Shown piece after piece: positions 18,585-27,918 of a DNA stretch of 61,202 nucleotides. Origin of the DNA: Thermogemmatispora sp. GTDB lineage: Bacteria; Chloroflexota; Ktedonobacteria; Ktedonobacterales; Ktedonobacteraceae. Under the pieces are notes generated by a model. It did no database searches. It had not been told where the DNA came from and worked only from the letters and a program-made list of their open reading frames with translations. The stretch's first letter is position 1, and the number at the start of each line of letters is the position of its first letter. The translations under genes and the position numbers were made by a program. The DNA lies in contig NZ_JADGIA010000005.1 in NCBI RefSeq assembly GCF_019683635.1, positions 1 through 61,202 on the forward strand, given 5' to 3'.

Positions 18585-19781
18585 TCAGCTGTGGCCATCG
18601 ACTGACGAGGGTCGCTGACGCTCTTCCGGTGCTGGCCCTACCACTGGGACGCTGTTGGTGGCAGTCCTGGCGCGGCGATTGGCCAAAGCCCGCAGCTCCT
18701 CCTCAAAGCCACGCAAGCTGAGCCAGGCGCGCGTCTCGCCAGTGACGACCACATCCACCTGGCGCAGGGACGCTAGATCGGCTGCACCACTCAGCTGCAT
18801 AGCGATTTTCAGCTCCGTCAGTGTCTGCTCCAGCAGCTCGCAGACGCGCTCGTAGCTCTCGCTGGCCGCCTTCAGAAAGGGGAAACCCATCCCGACCAGC
18901 GTCGCGCCCAGCGCTATGGCTCGCGCTACGTCCAGCCCGCTGCGCACACCGCCGGTGGCGATCAACGGCAGGCCAGCTACCCCAGCTTCCACCAGAGCGA
19001 TGGGCGTCGGAATCCCCCAGTCGCGGTAGAGCTGTCCGATTTGTTGGGCCTGCGCCTCACCGTGGACACGGGCCCGCGCGGCCTCCAGTGCCGACATGCT
19101 GCTGCCGCCGGCCCCGCCTACATCGATTGCGGCCACCCCGCAGGAGCGCAGCAGCAGAGCCTGCTCACGGCAGACGCCGGCTCCTGTCTCCTTGGCGATG
19201 ACCGGCACCGCGATCTCCGCGGTCAACCGCCGCAGGGCTGTGGCCACACCGCGCATGCGCCGGTCGCCCTCGACCTGGGTCGCCTCCTGGAGTGCGTTCA
19301 TGTGAACCGCCAGGGCATCGGCCTGGACCATGACAATGGCCTTCTCAACCTGAGAGAGCGTGAAGGCGGGATGGCGTTCCTGGTCGATCAGCTGCGGTGC
19401 GCCGATGTTGGCAATAACAAAGGCATGGGGTGCCTCCTCACGGACAACAGCGTAGGTTGGGACCAGGTCAGGATTGACCAGCGCAGCTCGCTGGCTGCCT
19501 ACTCCTAGTGCCAGCCCGTAGCGCTCCGCCGCCCGTGCCAGGTTGCGGTTGATAGTCACAGCCTCGGGGTGGCCGCCGGTGAGAGCGGAAATGACCACTG
19601 GGCTGGCCAGGCGTCGCCCCAGAAAGGTGGCTGTTGTGTCGACCTCCTGCAAGTCAATCTCGGGCAGCGCCTGGTGGACCAGGTGAATATCACCCCAACC
19701 GGCCCGCTGGCTGACACCAATCCCTTCCTCTAAAGCCACGGTGATATGTTCAAGCTTGCGCTGTTTGATCTCGTCTGTCAT
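18585..19781 (-). CDS. fni: Type 2 isopentenyl-diphosphate delta-isomerase
   Basis: 398 residues; the FMN- and NADPH-dependent enzyme that interconverts isopentenyl and dimethylallyl diphosphate for isoprenoid synthesis. Family signatures seen are RKLEHI near the N-terminus, ISALTGGHPE, GVGSQRAAL, VIAKETGAG, DVGGAGGSSM, and ATGGVRSGLD with the flavin-binding region behind it. The ATG overlaps the stop of the upstream glycosyltransferase gene as ATGA, so the two are translationally coupled. The open frame continues far upstream, but that part is only antisense-type read-through within the glycosyltransferase gene. Confidence 0.93.
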   Translation of the reverse strand: MTDEIKQRKLEHITVALEEGIGVSQRAGWGDIHLVHQALPEIDLQEVDTTATFLGRRLASPVVISALTGGHPEAVTINRNLARAAERYGLALGVGSQRAALVNPDLVPTYAVVREEAPHAFVIANIGAPQLIDQERHPAFTLSQVEKAIVMVQADALAVHMNALQEATQVEGDRRMRGVATALRRLTAEIAVPVIAKETGAGVCREQALLLRSCGVAAIDVGGAGGSSMSALEAARARVHGEAQAQQIGQLYRDWGIPTPIALVEAGVAGLPLIATGGVRSGLDVARAIALGATLVGMGFPFLKAASESYERVCELLEQTLTELKIAMQLSGAADLASLRQVDVVVTGETRAWLSLRGFEEELRALANRRARTATNSVPVVGPAPEERQRPSSVDGHS

Positions 19782-21430
19782 GTGCTGCTTTGCGCCTCCT
19801 TGAAAATAGCTCGTCTTCCTCTCCAGAAAAAAGCTCCTGTCAGATAGACGAGAGGAGGCAGGAAGATGAGTAATCCCTCCAGGGCTTGCCCGAGAGCACT
19901 GCCGATCCCTAGCAAGGCGAAGCTGAGCAACGCAGTAAGTGAGAAGAGGAGCGCGCCCCCGCTCAGAGCATCCCCGCGACGCAGGGTTGCCAGTCCCAGG
20001 ACGGGCAGGGCATACCAGGGCCAGAAATTGAAGCTGAGCAGCAGCAACCAGGCTCCGAGCGCTAATAAGCATGAGGTGATAAGCGAGGATAGGGATTGTG
20101 AGATGAGTGGCGGGCAATCGCGTCGAGAGCGGAACCGAGCGGACATACTGGCCAGGAGCCAGATGAAGAGCAGAGTGAAGCAGAAGAGGGCCCCACCTTT
20201 GACCGTTAGCTCGGCAGGTTGAGCTGGCTGACGGTGACGCGGCGAGTCCAGCAGGACGGCTAGAGGCGTATAAAGCCAGCGAAGAGGAGGAACCAGCAGC
20301 GCCAGGGGCGAGCGAGCAAAGGAGTACCAGCCAGAGGCAGCCATGATAGCGCGATAGCTGTCGGCCCCGCGCCACAAAGGCAGCGCTAGCAGCAGCACCA
20401 CGACGGCTGGTAACAGCAAGCGCCAGGTCCAGGCCCAGAGCCTGCTCCACCTGGAGCCTGCTGCTGCTCTCTGCCAGAGCGAGAAGCCAGCCAGCAGCGG
20501 CCACAGCGGAAGAGCCAGCGGACTGAGAGCGACCGCCAGCCCGAGGGCCACCAAGGCCCCTCCCTCGGCCAGCAGAGCAACGGCCCGTGAGCGTTCCCCC
20601 TGCTCTCCGGCCAGCAGCCCCCAGAGGGCGAGCAGCAGCAGCGTCAAGAGCAGGCCCTCGCTGTGTCCATCGCCGGCCAGAGCCAAGAGCGCCAGTGGAT
20701 TCCAGGCATAAAGCAGGCTGCCGGTAAAGCGCGCGTGCGGTGAGGCCCCCAGCCGTCCCAGCAGGGACCAGATCAAAAGGGTATTGAGCAGGTGAGCTAG
20801 CAGCAGCAGGCCCTTGAGCAAGAGCAGGCCCAGCGCTGGCGAAGAGGCCCCCGGCAGGAGGGCGAGCAGGGCGCAGAGCCATTCCCAGAGGGGACCGTAG
20901 ACCAGGGGGCTATGGCGAGTGAGCGGTGTGAGCCAGGACCAGTATGGATCGGAGACGAGCGCGGGCGGAGTCGTTCGCCAGGGAGCAAGACCGTAGAGAG
21001 CGATCAGGCGCCCACTAAATAAAGAGGCGAAGGCCGTGTCGCTAAAGAGCGTCGGCAAGCACAAAAGCGTCAGACCGAAGAGTAAGGAAGGTCCCAGCAC
21101 CAGGCCCAGCATCGAGCCTGAGCCGCCCGGATGATCGCCAGTCAGGGAGCGCCAACCGGCCAGGGCGTAGCAGGCTGTCAGCGCCAGCAAGAGGGTCAGC
21201 AGCAGGCTTATGGCGCCAACCCGCGAAGGGGGAAGGGCCAGGTTGGTCCAGGATTGCAGGGCCTGCAGCGGCGTCGGGACCAGTCCCAGGCCCGCAATCG
21301 GACGCAGCGCCAGCAAGAGGAGCACATACAGCCCCTCACTCACAAGGGCGAGGCCGAGCAGCACAGGCCAGTGGCGCCGAGAGATGACCTGCGGCTGCTC
21401 GACCGTTGAGGCAAGCAATGTTTTAGTCAC
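19778..21430 (-). CDS. Polytopic membrane glycosyltransferase-like protein
   Basis: 550 residues, about 12 membrane helices, with the look of GT87/MptB-type polyprenyl-phosphate-sugar dependent mannosyltransferases: an acidic loop after the first helices (LFSDTAFASLFSGRL), then HSPLVYGPLWEW and a NPLALLALAGDGHSEGL segment typical of these enzymes. The start is GTG, with GAAGGAT about 8 bases upstream; no ATG start of comparable quality is seen. It is translationally coupled to the isopentenyl-diphosphate isomerase, which supports a link to polyprenyl carriers. The acceptor glycan is unknown. Confidence 0.72.
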   Translation of the reverse strand: MTKTLLASTVEQPQVISRRHWPVLLGLALVSEGLYVLLLLALRPIAGLGLVPTPLQALQSWTNLALPPSRVGAISLLLTLLLALTACYALAGWRSLTGDHPGGSGSMLGLVLGPSLLFGLTLLCLPTLFSDTAFASLFSGRLIALYGLAPWRTTPPALVSDPYWSWLTPLTRHSPLVYGPLWEWLCALLALLPGASSPALGLLLLKGLLLLAHLLNTLLIWSLLGRLGASPHARFTGSLLYAWNPLALLALAGDGHSEGLLLTLLLLALWGLLAGEQGERSRAVALLAEGGALVALGLAVALSPLALPLWPLLAGFSLWQRAAAGSRWSRLWAWTWRLLLPAVVVLLLALPLWRGADSYRAIMAASGWYSFARSPLALLVPPLRWLYTPLAVLLDSPRHRQPAQPAELTVKGGALFCFTLLFIWLLASMSARFRSRRDCPPLISQSLSSLITSCLLALGAWLLLLSFNFWPWYALPVLGLATLRRGDALSGGALLFSLTALLSFALLGIGSALGQALEGLLIFLPPLVYLTGAFFWRGRRAIFKEAQSST

Positions 21431-21501
21431 ACGCCAGATCCTTCACCGGGCAGAAATCGATAGCGATGCGTGACGCAGCAAAGTGCCCGGTGCCTCCCTG
21501 C

Positions 21502-22815
21502 CTAAGATAATCCCAGACGTTGGAAGGCCGTGTCAATATAGGGAAGATAGTAATCGATCTGCATCAACTGCTGCAGCTCCTCGGGCGAGAGGTAGCGCGT
21601 CACCTCGGGGTCGCTGCTCAGCGCCTCCAGGAGGGCCGGGCCGCGGATCGGGCCGTCACTGGCCAGGCGCCAGACCTGCTGAGCATTGCGCTGAACCATC
21701 TTGTAAGCCTCCTGGCGTCCGACCCCCTTATCGATCAGCGCCAGCAGCACCCGCTGCGAGAAGATCAGGCCGCCGGTCATCTGGAGATTGGCCTGCATGC
21801 GGCGCGTGTCCACCTCCAGGCCGGCCATCACCTGGGTGAAAATATGGAGCATATAGTGCAGCAGCGTAAAGGCATCTGGCAGAATGATGCGCTCCGTCGA
21901 AGAATGACTGATATCGCGCTCGTGCCAGAGTGCCACATTCTCCAGCGCGGTCACCGCGAAGCCGCGCAAGACGCGGGCCAGGCCGCAGAGGCGCTCGCAT
22001 AGCTCAGGATTGCGCTTATGCGGCATCGCCGACGATCCCTGCTGACCCGAGGCAAACGGCTCAAAAACCTCGCCGACCTCGGTTCGCTGCAGATGGCGAA
22101 TCTCCTGCGCCATCTGTTCCAGGCAGGCGCCGACCAGCGCCATTGCCGTCATCAACTGAGCGTGGCGGTCGCGTGTCACAATCTGGCTGGAGACCGGTGC
22201 TACCCCGATACCCAGCTCGGCGCACACGAACTCCTCGATCTGTGGGGGAACCGTTGCATGCGTGCCCACTGCACCAGAAATCTTGCCAACAGCGGCCTCG
22301 GCCAGAGCGGCCTCCAGACGCTGGCGGGCGCGGCGCAGCTCATCGACCCACAGCGCCAGCTTCAACCCGAAGGTGAGCGGCTCGGCATGGATACCGTGCG
22401 TGCGCCCGACCATCAACGTATACTTATGGGTGAGAGCCTGCTGCTCGACCGTGGCCAGCAAGCGATCGAGGCTGACCAGCAGCAACGCGCCGCCCTCCTT
22501 GATCTGCACGGCCAGCGTCGTATCCAGGATATCGGAAGACGTCAGGCCCAGATGGATAAAGCGCCCCTCTGGTCCCAACTGCTCCTGAATCGAGCGCAGG
22601 AACGAGATCACGTCGTGGTGCGTCTCGCGCTCGATCTCGCGCATGCGCTCGGCATTGTAACTGGCCTGGCGGATCTTCTCCAGCGCCTCGGCAGGAATCA
22701 CGCCTTCGCGCGCCCAGCCCTCGCAAACCAGCAGCTCCACACGTAGCCACGTATCTGTTTTATGCCGGTCCGACCAGATGGCGGCCATCTCCGGCAGGGT
22801 GTAGCGTTCGATCAT
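21502..22815 (-). CDS. purB: Adenylosuccinate lyase
   Basis: 437 residues. PurB removes fumarate at two steps of purine synthesis (SAICAR to AICAR, adenylosuccinate to AMP). Landmarks are the THGIHAEPLTFG segment, SSDILDTTLA, and the superfamily signature GSSAMPHKRNPE near 258-270 with the mobile catalytic serine. The start MIERYTLPEM is typical of the family and has AGGAGG (22831-22826) 10 bases upstream; the open frame extends to 23013 but without family similarity. It is separated by 71 bases from the downstream membrane glycosyltransferase on the same strand. Confidence 0.96.
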   Translation of the reverse strand: MIERYTLPEMAAIWSDRHKTDTWLRVELLVCEGWAREGVIPAEALEKIRQASYNAERMREIERETHHDVISFLRSIQEQLGPEGRFIHLGLTSSDILDTTLAVQIKEGGALLLVSLDRLLATVEQQALTHKYTLMVGRTHGIHAEPLTFGLKLALWVDELRRARQRLEAALAEAAVGKISGAVGTHATVPPQIEEFVCAELGIGVAPVSSQIVTRDRHAQLMTAMALVGACLEQMAQEIRHLQRTEVGEVFEPFASGQQGSSAMPHKRNPELCERLCGLARVLRGFAVTALENVALWHERDISHSSTERIILPDAFTLLHYMLHIFTQVMAGLEVDTRRMQANLQMTGGLIFSQRVLLALIDKGVGRQEAYKMVQRNAQQVWRLASDGPIRGPALLEALSSDPEVTRYLSPEELQQLMQIDYYLPYIDTAFQRLGLS

Positions 22816-23269
22816 TGGGCAAGTGCCTCCTCTTCTAACCGCTCTCACGGGCGGAAATAGATCACCTTGTCCAAGTGCAGTGTACCACATGAGCGGGCCA
22901 GAGCGGGCCGGCAGCAACGGGCTAGCAGTGACGGAGGCTATCGAGAGAATCGGGCATAAATCCCGCCAGATTTGTGTTACTATGATAAAATAGTCCCGGG
23001 CATCCATCCCCACGGCGCAAGACAGGGTGACCCATCCTGTCCGGGGGAAGGAGAGGGAAAGGGAAAGCTCCCCATCTGCGGGAGCGGGCTGGCAGGGGCT
23101 GGCCGCGGTCTCGCTAGCGCAGGAGAAGCCCCGTCAGATCGAGCGAGCGGGGCCGCCGCGCCTTGACGTACTCCATTCCTCTCGCTACAATCGTGTCGCT
23201 ACCAGCGTACGCGATACCAGTGTGCTCGCCAGTAATCCTACGTGTCAATATGACTAGGGAGTCTGTGTC
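22816..23269. other. Divergent intergenic region purB / rpmE
   Basis: A 454-base gap. At 22981-22991 there is TATGATAAAAT, the best -10 candidate for rpmE, but no good -35 box. The 3' half is G-rich and probably forms the leader of rpmE. No riboswitch or small gene is recognised. Confidence 0.35.
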
Positions 23270-23491
23270 ATGAAGAAGGGGATTCATCCAACCTATGTCG
23301 AGGCCACAGTCGTCTGTTCCTGTGGCAATACCTTCCAGACCATGAGCGTCAAGCCGGTGCTCAAGGTCGACATCTGCTCAAAGTGCCATCCGTTCTTCAC
23401 GGGTCAGCAGCGCATCCTCGATACAGCTGGCCGTGTGGAGCGCTTCCGCAAGCGCTTTAACCTGCAGGAAGAAGAAGCAGCCATGAAGTGA
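23270..23491 (+). CDS. rpmE: 50S ribosomal protein L31
   Basis: 73 residues with the zinc-binding form of bL31: Cys16, Cys18, Cys36 and Cys39 in VVCSCGNTF and [11 protein letters not shown], the standard family signature. This is the Zn-containing (C+) paralogue type; no C-minus copy is seen here. AGGGAG lies about 8 bases upstream of the ATG. The slightly acidic tail after residue 66 is normal for the family. Confidence 0.97.
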   Translation: MKKGIHPTYVEATVVCSCGNTFQTMSVKPVLKVDICSKCHPFFTGQQRILDTAGRVERFRKRFNLQEEEAAMK

Positions 23492-23684
23492 GGGCAGTTG
23501 GCAGATGGAACGGGCCGATCGCCTACCTGCCGTCGCGCGCTCCCGTCTCATTTGGCTCAGCGAGATTGAGCTGAACTGAGGAGGGCTGCGTGCGCTCCCT
23601 GGGCAGGCGATCGGCTTTGCTGTCTGCCGCCCTATCCGCGCACACGGTGTTATATCATGCAGGAGCAGCGGGAGCGAGTGCTGC

Positions 23685-23714
23685 TTGCTTCTCTGTTCTG
23701 GGCTATGCTATACT
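23685..23714 (+). promoter_or_regulatory. Predicted promoter inside an upstream open frame
   Basis: TTGCTT (23685-23690), 18-base spacer, TATACT (23709-23714). It lies inside a longer open frame that begins at GTG 23590. Transcription from here would start near 23721 and favours the GTG at 23773 as the true start of the glycosyltransferase. Confidence 0.45.
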
Positions 23715-23772
23715 CGGCCTACCGGCTCCTGCCAGGGAGCCGGGCAGTGAACGGAAGGGGGAGCGTGCCCCA

Positions 23773-25113
23773 GTGAGTCAACGCTGTATTGTGTTTCTGA
23801 TCTCCGATACGGGAGGAGGCCATCGTAGTGCGGCCCTGGCCATCAGCAGCGCCATTCAGCTGCTACAGGAGCGCGCAGCGAGCAATGGAGACAGCGGGCG
23901 AGTAGAGCGAAACGAGGCGAAAACAACGGCGGATGCCCGACCAGACCCGGGCAATGGAGCTGATGGCAGGGCCAGGGCCGGATCAGGCGCAGGAGAGGCT
24001 GGTACGCAGCTCAGGCTTGAGATTGTCGAAGCCTTTGAGGAATGTGGAGCCTTCCCCCTGCGCCAGTTTGCCAGGCTGTATGGTCCGGCCAGTCGTTACA
24101 CGCCTGGCCTCTATGGGCTGATCTTCCATCTTTCCAATCATCCCGGACGCATCAACGAAGTGCAGCACCTTCTCAGCCCTCTGATGCTCAAGAGACTGGA
24201 GCGGCGCCTCAGCGAGCTGCGACCTGACGTCATTGTCTCAGTTCATCCTTTGCTCAACTATGTCACTGTGGCCGCGCTGCGGCATCTGGCGCGCCCGGTG
24301 CCCTTCCTTGTCGTTGTCACCGATCTCATCTCAGCTCATCATTCCTGGTTTACTGAAGGCGCCACAGCCTACGTCGTTCCCACCGAAGAGACCAGGCAGC
24401 TCTATCTGGCACGTGGGCTGGACCCGGAGCGCGTCCATCTCCTCGGCATGCCGATTCACCCGCGCTTTACCCTGCCCGTAGCCAGCCGTGAAGAGCTGCG
24501 GGCGCAGCTTGGACTGGAGCCGGAGCGTCCGGTGGTGCTGCTGGTCGGAGGGGGCGAGGGCAGCGGCGGCCTGCGCACCGCGGTTGAAGCCATCTCCCAG
24601 GCGCGGCTACCGGTGCAGCTGCTGGTCGTCACAGGGCGCAATCGGCGCCTCTATACACAGTTGCAGAAAGAGCAGAGGAAGTGGCAGGTGCCCGCCAAAA
24701 TCATGGGCTTTGTGACCAATATGCCCGAACTGATGCATGCTGCTGATGTCATCGTCACCAAGGCTGGCCCAGGCAGCATTTGCGAGGCTCTCTCTTGTAA
24801 CCTGCCCATCATCCTCAGCGGCTACGTTCCTGGTCAAGAGGAGGGCAACGTCACTTTCGTTGAGCGCAACGGCGTGGGAGTCCTGGCGCGGGAGCCACAC
24901 CAGTTGGTGCAGGCGCTGCAAGAGTTGCTGGAGCCGGGATCGACCCTTCTGCAGCAGCGAATCGAGAACGCGCGGCGCCTGAGCCGTCCACAGGCGGCCT
25001 TTGACATCGCCCGCCTCATTCTCAGCTACCTGCCGCCGCCAGGCCAGCCTGGCCCCTGGGAAGATCGGCAGGTTGTGACCCAGGTTGCTACTGCCAAAGT
25101 GAAGGGAAGATGA
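23773..25113 (+). CDS. MGDG-synthase/UGT-type glycosyltransferase
   Basis: 446 residues from this GTG. An N-terminal MGDG_synth-like domain (FLISDTGGGHRSAA near 8-21, SVHPLLNY, TDLISAHHSWF) and a C-terminal GT28 domain with the nucleotide-sugar site (GFVTNMPELM, VTKAGPGSICEA) describe an enzyme that adds sugar to a diacylglycerol-type lipid. AAGGGGGAG (23755-23763) precedes the GTG. A GTG at 23590 also has a good ribosome site but adds 61 residues without family similarity and overlaps a promoter. A low-complexity insertion (about 45-80) interrupts the first domain. It is coupled to the DUF1385 gene by an ATGA overlap. Confidence 0.85.
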   Translation: MSQRCIVFLISDTGGGHRSAALAISSAIQLLQERAASNGDSGRVERNEAKTTADARPDPGNGADGRARAGSGAGEAGTQLRLEIVEAFEECGAFPLRQFARLYGPASRYTPGLYGLIFHLSNHPGRINEVQHLLSPLMLKRLERRLSELRPDVIVSVHPLLNYVTVAALRHLARPVPFLVVVTDLISAHHSWFTEGATAYVVPTEETRQLYLARGLDPERVHLLGMPIHPRFTLPVASREELRAQLGLEPERPVVLLVGGGEGSGGLRTAVEAISQARLPVQLLVVTGRNRRLYTQLQKEQRKWQVPAKIMGFVTNMPELMHAADVIVTKAGPGSICEALSCNLPIILSGYVPGQEEGNVTFVERNGVGVLAREPHQLVQALQELLEPGSTLLQQRIENARRLSRPQAAFDIARLILSYLPPPGQPGPWEDRQVVTQVATAKVKGR

Positions 25114-26093
25114 TGGCCAAGCGCTTCAAAGCGAGTTTCTCCAAATTTTACTACGGTGGACAGGCCGTCATGGAGGGCGTCATGATGCGCGGACGCACCT
25201 CGGTCGCGATGGCCGTGCGCCGCCCTGATGGCAGTATCTACCTCTACGAGGAGCCGCTGCAGCCGCGGCTCTATCGCAATCCCCTGTTTCGTCTTCCGTT
25301 TCTGCGAGGCCTCTTGCTCCTGTGGGAGACGCTGGTTCTGGGGACGCGCATGATGGCGCTCTCGACCAACATCGCACTGGGGCTGGAGGAGTCGGCCAGG
25401 AATGGCGAGACTGCGGAGGAGCAGAAGCCGGCGCGAGCTGGGGGGGTGACTATGGCCGGTACGCTGGTGATCTCGCTCGGCTTCGCTATCGCGCTCTTCT
25501 TCCTGCTACCGGTCTTTCTCGCCGGTCTGGTGCCGCTGCCTCCTGGGAGCGGCTGGCTTAATCTCTTGCTGGAGGGGTTGATCCGCCTGGTGCTCCTCAT
25601 CGGCTATTTGCTCCTGATCGGGCGCCTGGCCGAGATCCAGCGCGTTTTCGGCTACCACGGGGCTGAGCATAAGGCCATCAATGCGATGGAGCAGGGCGAG
25701 CCGCTCGATGTGCCCCACGTGCGCACCGCCTCGCGAGTGCACACGCGCTGCGGCACCGGTTTCCTGCTCCTGGTCGTTGTTGTCTCAATTGTGGTCTTTG
25801 CCCTGTTTGGCTTCCCCTCCCTCTGGTTGCGGTTTCTCTCCCGCGTGCTGCTTGTGCCCGTCATCGCGGCTGTCGCCTACGAACTTTTGCGTCTGGGAGC
25901 GGCCTGGTACCATCTGGCGCCGGTACGCTTGCTGTTAACTCCTAGCCTGGCGCTTCAGGGTTTGACGACGCGCGAGCCTGATGATAGCATGATAGAGTGT
26001 GCAATCGTGGCGCTAGAGCGCGTTATGCAGCGCGACGCTGCCGAAGAGCGAGGACAGGCCGCTGACTTGCCACCGTTAGTGGCCTCGCTCTAG
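25110..26093 (+). CDS. DUF1385 family membrane protein (YqhQ-like)
   Basis: 327 residues with the DUF1385 hallmarks: YYGGQAVMEGVMMRG near the N-terminus, the central YHGAEHKAINAMEQG, and HTRCGTGFLL before the last membrane helices. Four or so membrane segments are predicted. The biochemical function of the family is unknown; conserved His, Glu and Cys residues suggest metal binding. The first ATG overlaps the stop of the glycosyltransferase (ATGA). The second ATG, 3 bases on, is better spaced from AAGGGA (25102-25107). Confidence 0.88.
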   Translation: MMAKRFKASFSKFYYGGQAVMEGVMMRGRTSVAMAVRRPDGSIYLYEEPLQPRLYRNPLFRLPFLRGLLLLWETLVLGTRMMALSTNIALGLEESARNGETAEEQKPARAGGVTMAGTLVISLGFAIALFFLLPVFLAGLVPLPPGSGWLNLLLEGLIRLVLLIGYLLLIGRLAEIQRVFGYHGAEHKAINAMEQGEPLDVPHVRTASRVHTRCGTGFLLLVVVVSIVVFALFGFPSLWLRFLSRVLLVPVIAAVAYELLRLGAAWYHLAPVRLLLTPSLALQGLTTREPDDSMIECAIVALERVMQRDAAEERGQAADLPPLVASL

Positions 26094-26265
26094 CCCAGGC
26101 GAAGCGGTGCGTCTGACCTGATTGGTCCAGGTCCAGTTCAGGCACCGTGGAGGCTCTGACTGCCCCTGGTGGCCAGGGCGTCGCGCAGGAGGGCTGCGGT
26201 GGGAGGAGACGAGGTGAAGCGATAAGGATGAAAATGAAGATGAGGGGGCATTTCTTATAGAGAGC

Positions 26266-26997
26266 ATGGAGCAGAAGCAGACGAGCGAACAGCTAAAAGA
26301 AGGCAATACACCGCAGCAGCCGCTCGTGGGGAGTCCTGTCTACGCTGATCCACCGGCGCCGACGGTGACGGCGATCCCGCAAGCCGATGAGACCCCACAT
26401 CTCCAATTCTCGCGCTGGCGCTGGGCCTTGACCGGGGTTATTCGCGTCCTCTATCGTCGCTGGACGCGCATTGCGGCCCGTCTCTTCCCGGAGAACTCGC
26501 CGAGCGAGCGGCTGGCGCGTGCCCTGCATATTCCTCTCCCTGATCAGCTCAACCTGAGTTGGATCACGGATCAGCTGGCAGTTGGGGGGCGTATCCACCC
26601 ACAAGACATCAAGGCGCTGGCGCGTCTGGGCGTCACCCATGTCGTCGATACGCGTGCTGAGTATGTCGATGATCGCCAGGCCCTGGCCAGGGCTGGTATT
26701 GAACTGCTCCATTTGCCCACGCCCGATACGCAGCCGCTCTCGCTAGAGCAGCTGCTGGAGGGGGCCCGCTGGGTCAACGAGCGCATCCAGCGCGGCGGGC
26801 GTGTGCTCGTCCATTGTGAGCATGGGGTAGGTCGCAGCGCCCTGCTGGCCTGCGCCGTTCTCGTCTATGGGGGCATGCATGCGCGCGATGCCCTGGCGCT
26901 GGTGCAGCAGCGGCGCTGGCAGGCGGCCCCGAATCACAAGCAAGTCGAGCGGCTGCGCGAATTCGAATCGCTGGTGCGGGCCGCGCGGAGCAAGTAG
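26266..26997 (+). CDS. Dual-specificity phosphatase family protein
   Basis: 243 residues. The C-terminal ~150 residues form a cysteine-based phosphatase domain with the P-loop HCEHGVGRS (nucleophile Cys184, Arg190) and a candidate general acid Asp in PTPDTQP. The first ~100 residues are Pro-rich and basic with one amphipathic stretch. No ribosome site precedes the ATG. Instead a TATAGA box ends 4 bases before it, and a 10-codon open frame (26228-26260) stops 5 bases before it, so a leaderless or coupled start is possible. The 3' end overlaps the convergent HAD gene by 64 bases. Confidence 0.82.
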   Translation: MEQKQTSEQLKEGNTPQQPLVGSPVYADPPAPTVTAIPQADETPHLQFSRWRWALTGVIRVLYRRWTRIAARLFPENSPSERLARALHIPLPDQLNLSWITDQLAVGGRIHPQDIKALARLGVTHVVDTRAEYVDDRQALARAGIELLHLPTPDTQPLSLEQLLEGARWVNERIQRGGRVLVHCEHGVGRSALLACAVLVYGGMHARDALALVQQRRWQAAPNHKQVERLREFESLVRAARSK

Positions 26998-27833
26998 CGC
27001 TCGATGGCGTGGGCCACACCATCCTCGCTGTTGCTGGTGGTTGTTGCGCGGGCGGCCTGTTTGACTGCGGCGCTGGCCTGACCCATTGCTATCCCGAAGC
27101 CAACCCGCGAGAGCATGCCTATATCGTTCTCGTTGTCGCCGATGGCCATGACCTCGGTCAGCGGGATGTGTAGCCGCTCGGCCAGGGCGGCCACCGCAGT
27201 GGCCTTAGAGCAGCCGGCGCGCAACAGGGACAGCTCCCCACACTGGTAGTTGCCGCGCTCCAACAGGAGCCAGGAGCAGTCAAGCGCGGCCACGGCTGGC
27301 ACCAGCAGGCGGAGCCGCTCCGGGGCCTCCAGGGCCACCAGGCGCAGCACTGGCTTGCTCGGCCTCAGCAGCTGCTCACGCGGCAGCCGACGCAACTCGG
27401 CGGCGTGGACCGTAAAGTAAATCTGTTGCCAGGGAGAATCCAGCTCGGCGGGGCCGGTCCATACTTCCTCGTGCAGAGGGTCGCCGAGCGGCTGAATCAC
27501 CGGCTGCAAGCCTTCGGCCAGGAAGAGCGAGATGCCCTGTTGGGCGACCTGATCCGGTAGCGGGTTGCTATAGAGGACGCGCCCGCTGGGATGCTCAACG
27601 ATCAGGGCGCCGTCGTAGAGAATCAGCGGCGCAGTTAAGGCCAGCTCGTGCGCAATGCTGGCGGTGTTGCCATAGCGGCGGGCGGTGGCCAGGGTCACGA
27701 TGACGCCGGCAGCCCGGGCCTCGGCAATGGCGGCGCGCGTTCCCGCCGTAATCTCGCCCCCGGGCGTCAGCAGCGTGCCGTCGATATCGATCACCAGCAG
27801 CTTGCAGGTCGGTTGAGCTGGTGGCGTGGTCAT
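26934..27833 (-). CDS. HAD-superfamily phosphatase (Cof type)
   Basis: 299 residues of the Cof-like type IIB HAD family, which removes phosphate from sugar phosphates and related small molecules. Motif I is DIDGTLL (nucleophile Asp16, acid Asp18), then motif II LATAR, and the C-terminal GDNENDIGML. An in-frame extension to 27956 contains AT-rich leader sequence with no family similarity. AGGGAG is 11-12 bases upstream of the chosen ATG. The C-terminal ~20 residues overlap the end of the phosphatase gene on the other strand. Confidence 0.88.
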   Translation of the reverse strand: MTTPPAQPTCKLLVIDIDGTLLTPGGEITAGTRAAIAEARAAGVIVTLATARRYGNTASIAHELALTAPLILYDGALIVEHPSGRVLYSNPLPDQVAQQGISLFLAEGLQPVIQPLGDPLHEEVWTGPAELDSPWQQIYFTVHAAELRRLPREQLLRPSKPVLRLVALEAPERLRLLVPAVAALDCSWLLLERGNYQCGELSLLRAGCSKATAVAALAERLHIPLTEVMAIGDNENDIGMLSRVGFGIAMGQASAAVKQAARATTTSNSEDGVAHAIERYLLRAARTSDSNSRSRSTCL

Positions 27834-27918
27834 CAATGCTTGTTCTCCCTCTTTCCACATATTCCAGAGACAGATAGAAAAAAATGGGTGTGGGCAGGAA
27901 AGCACAACACAAATGAGA

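Noticed and set aside
19782..20882. N-terminal extension of the IPP isomerase frame
   Set aside because: The extension is a wrong-frame reading of the membrane glycosyltransferase gene on the same strand.
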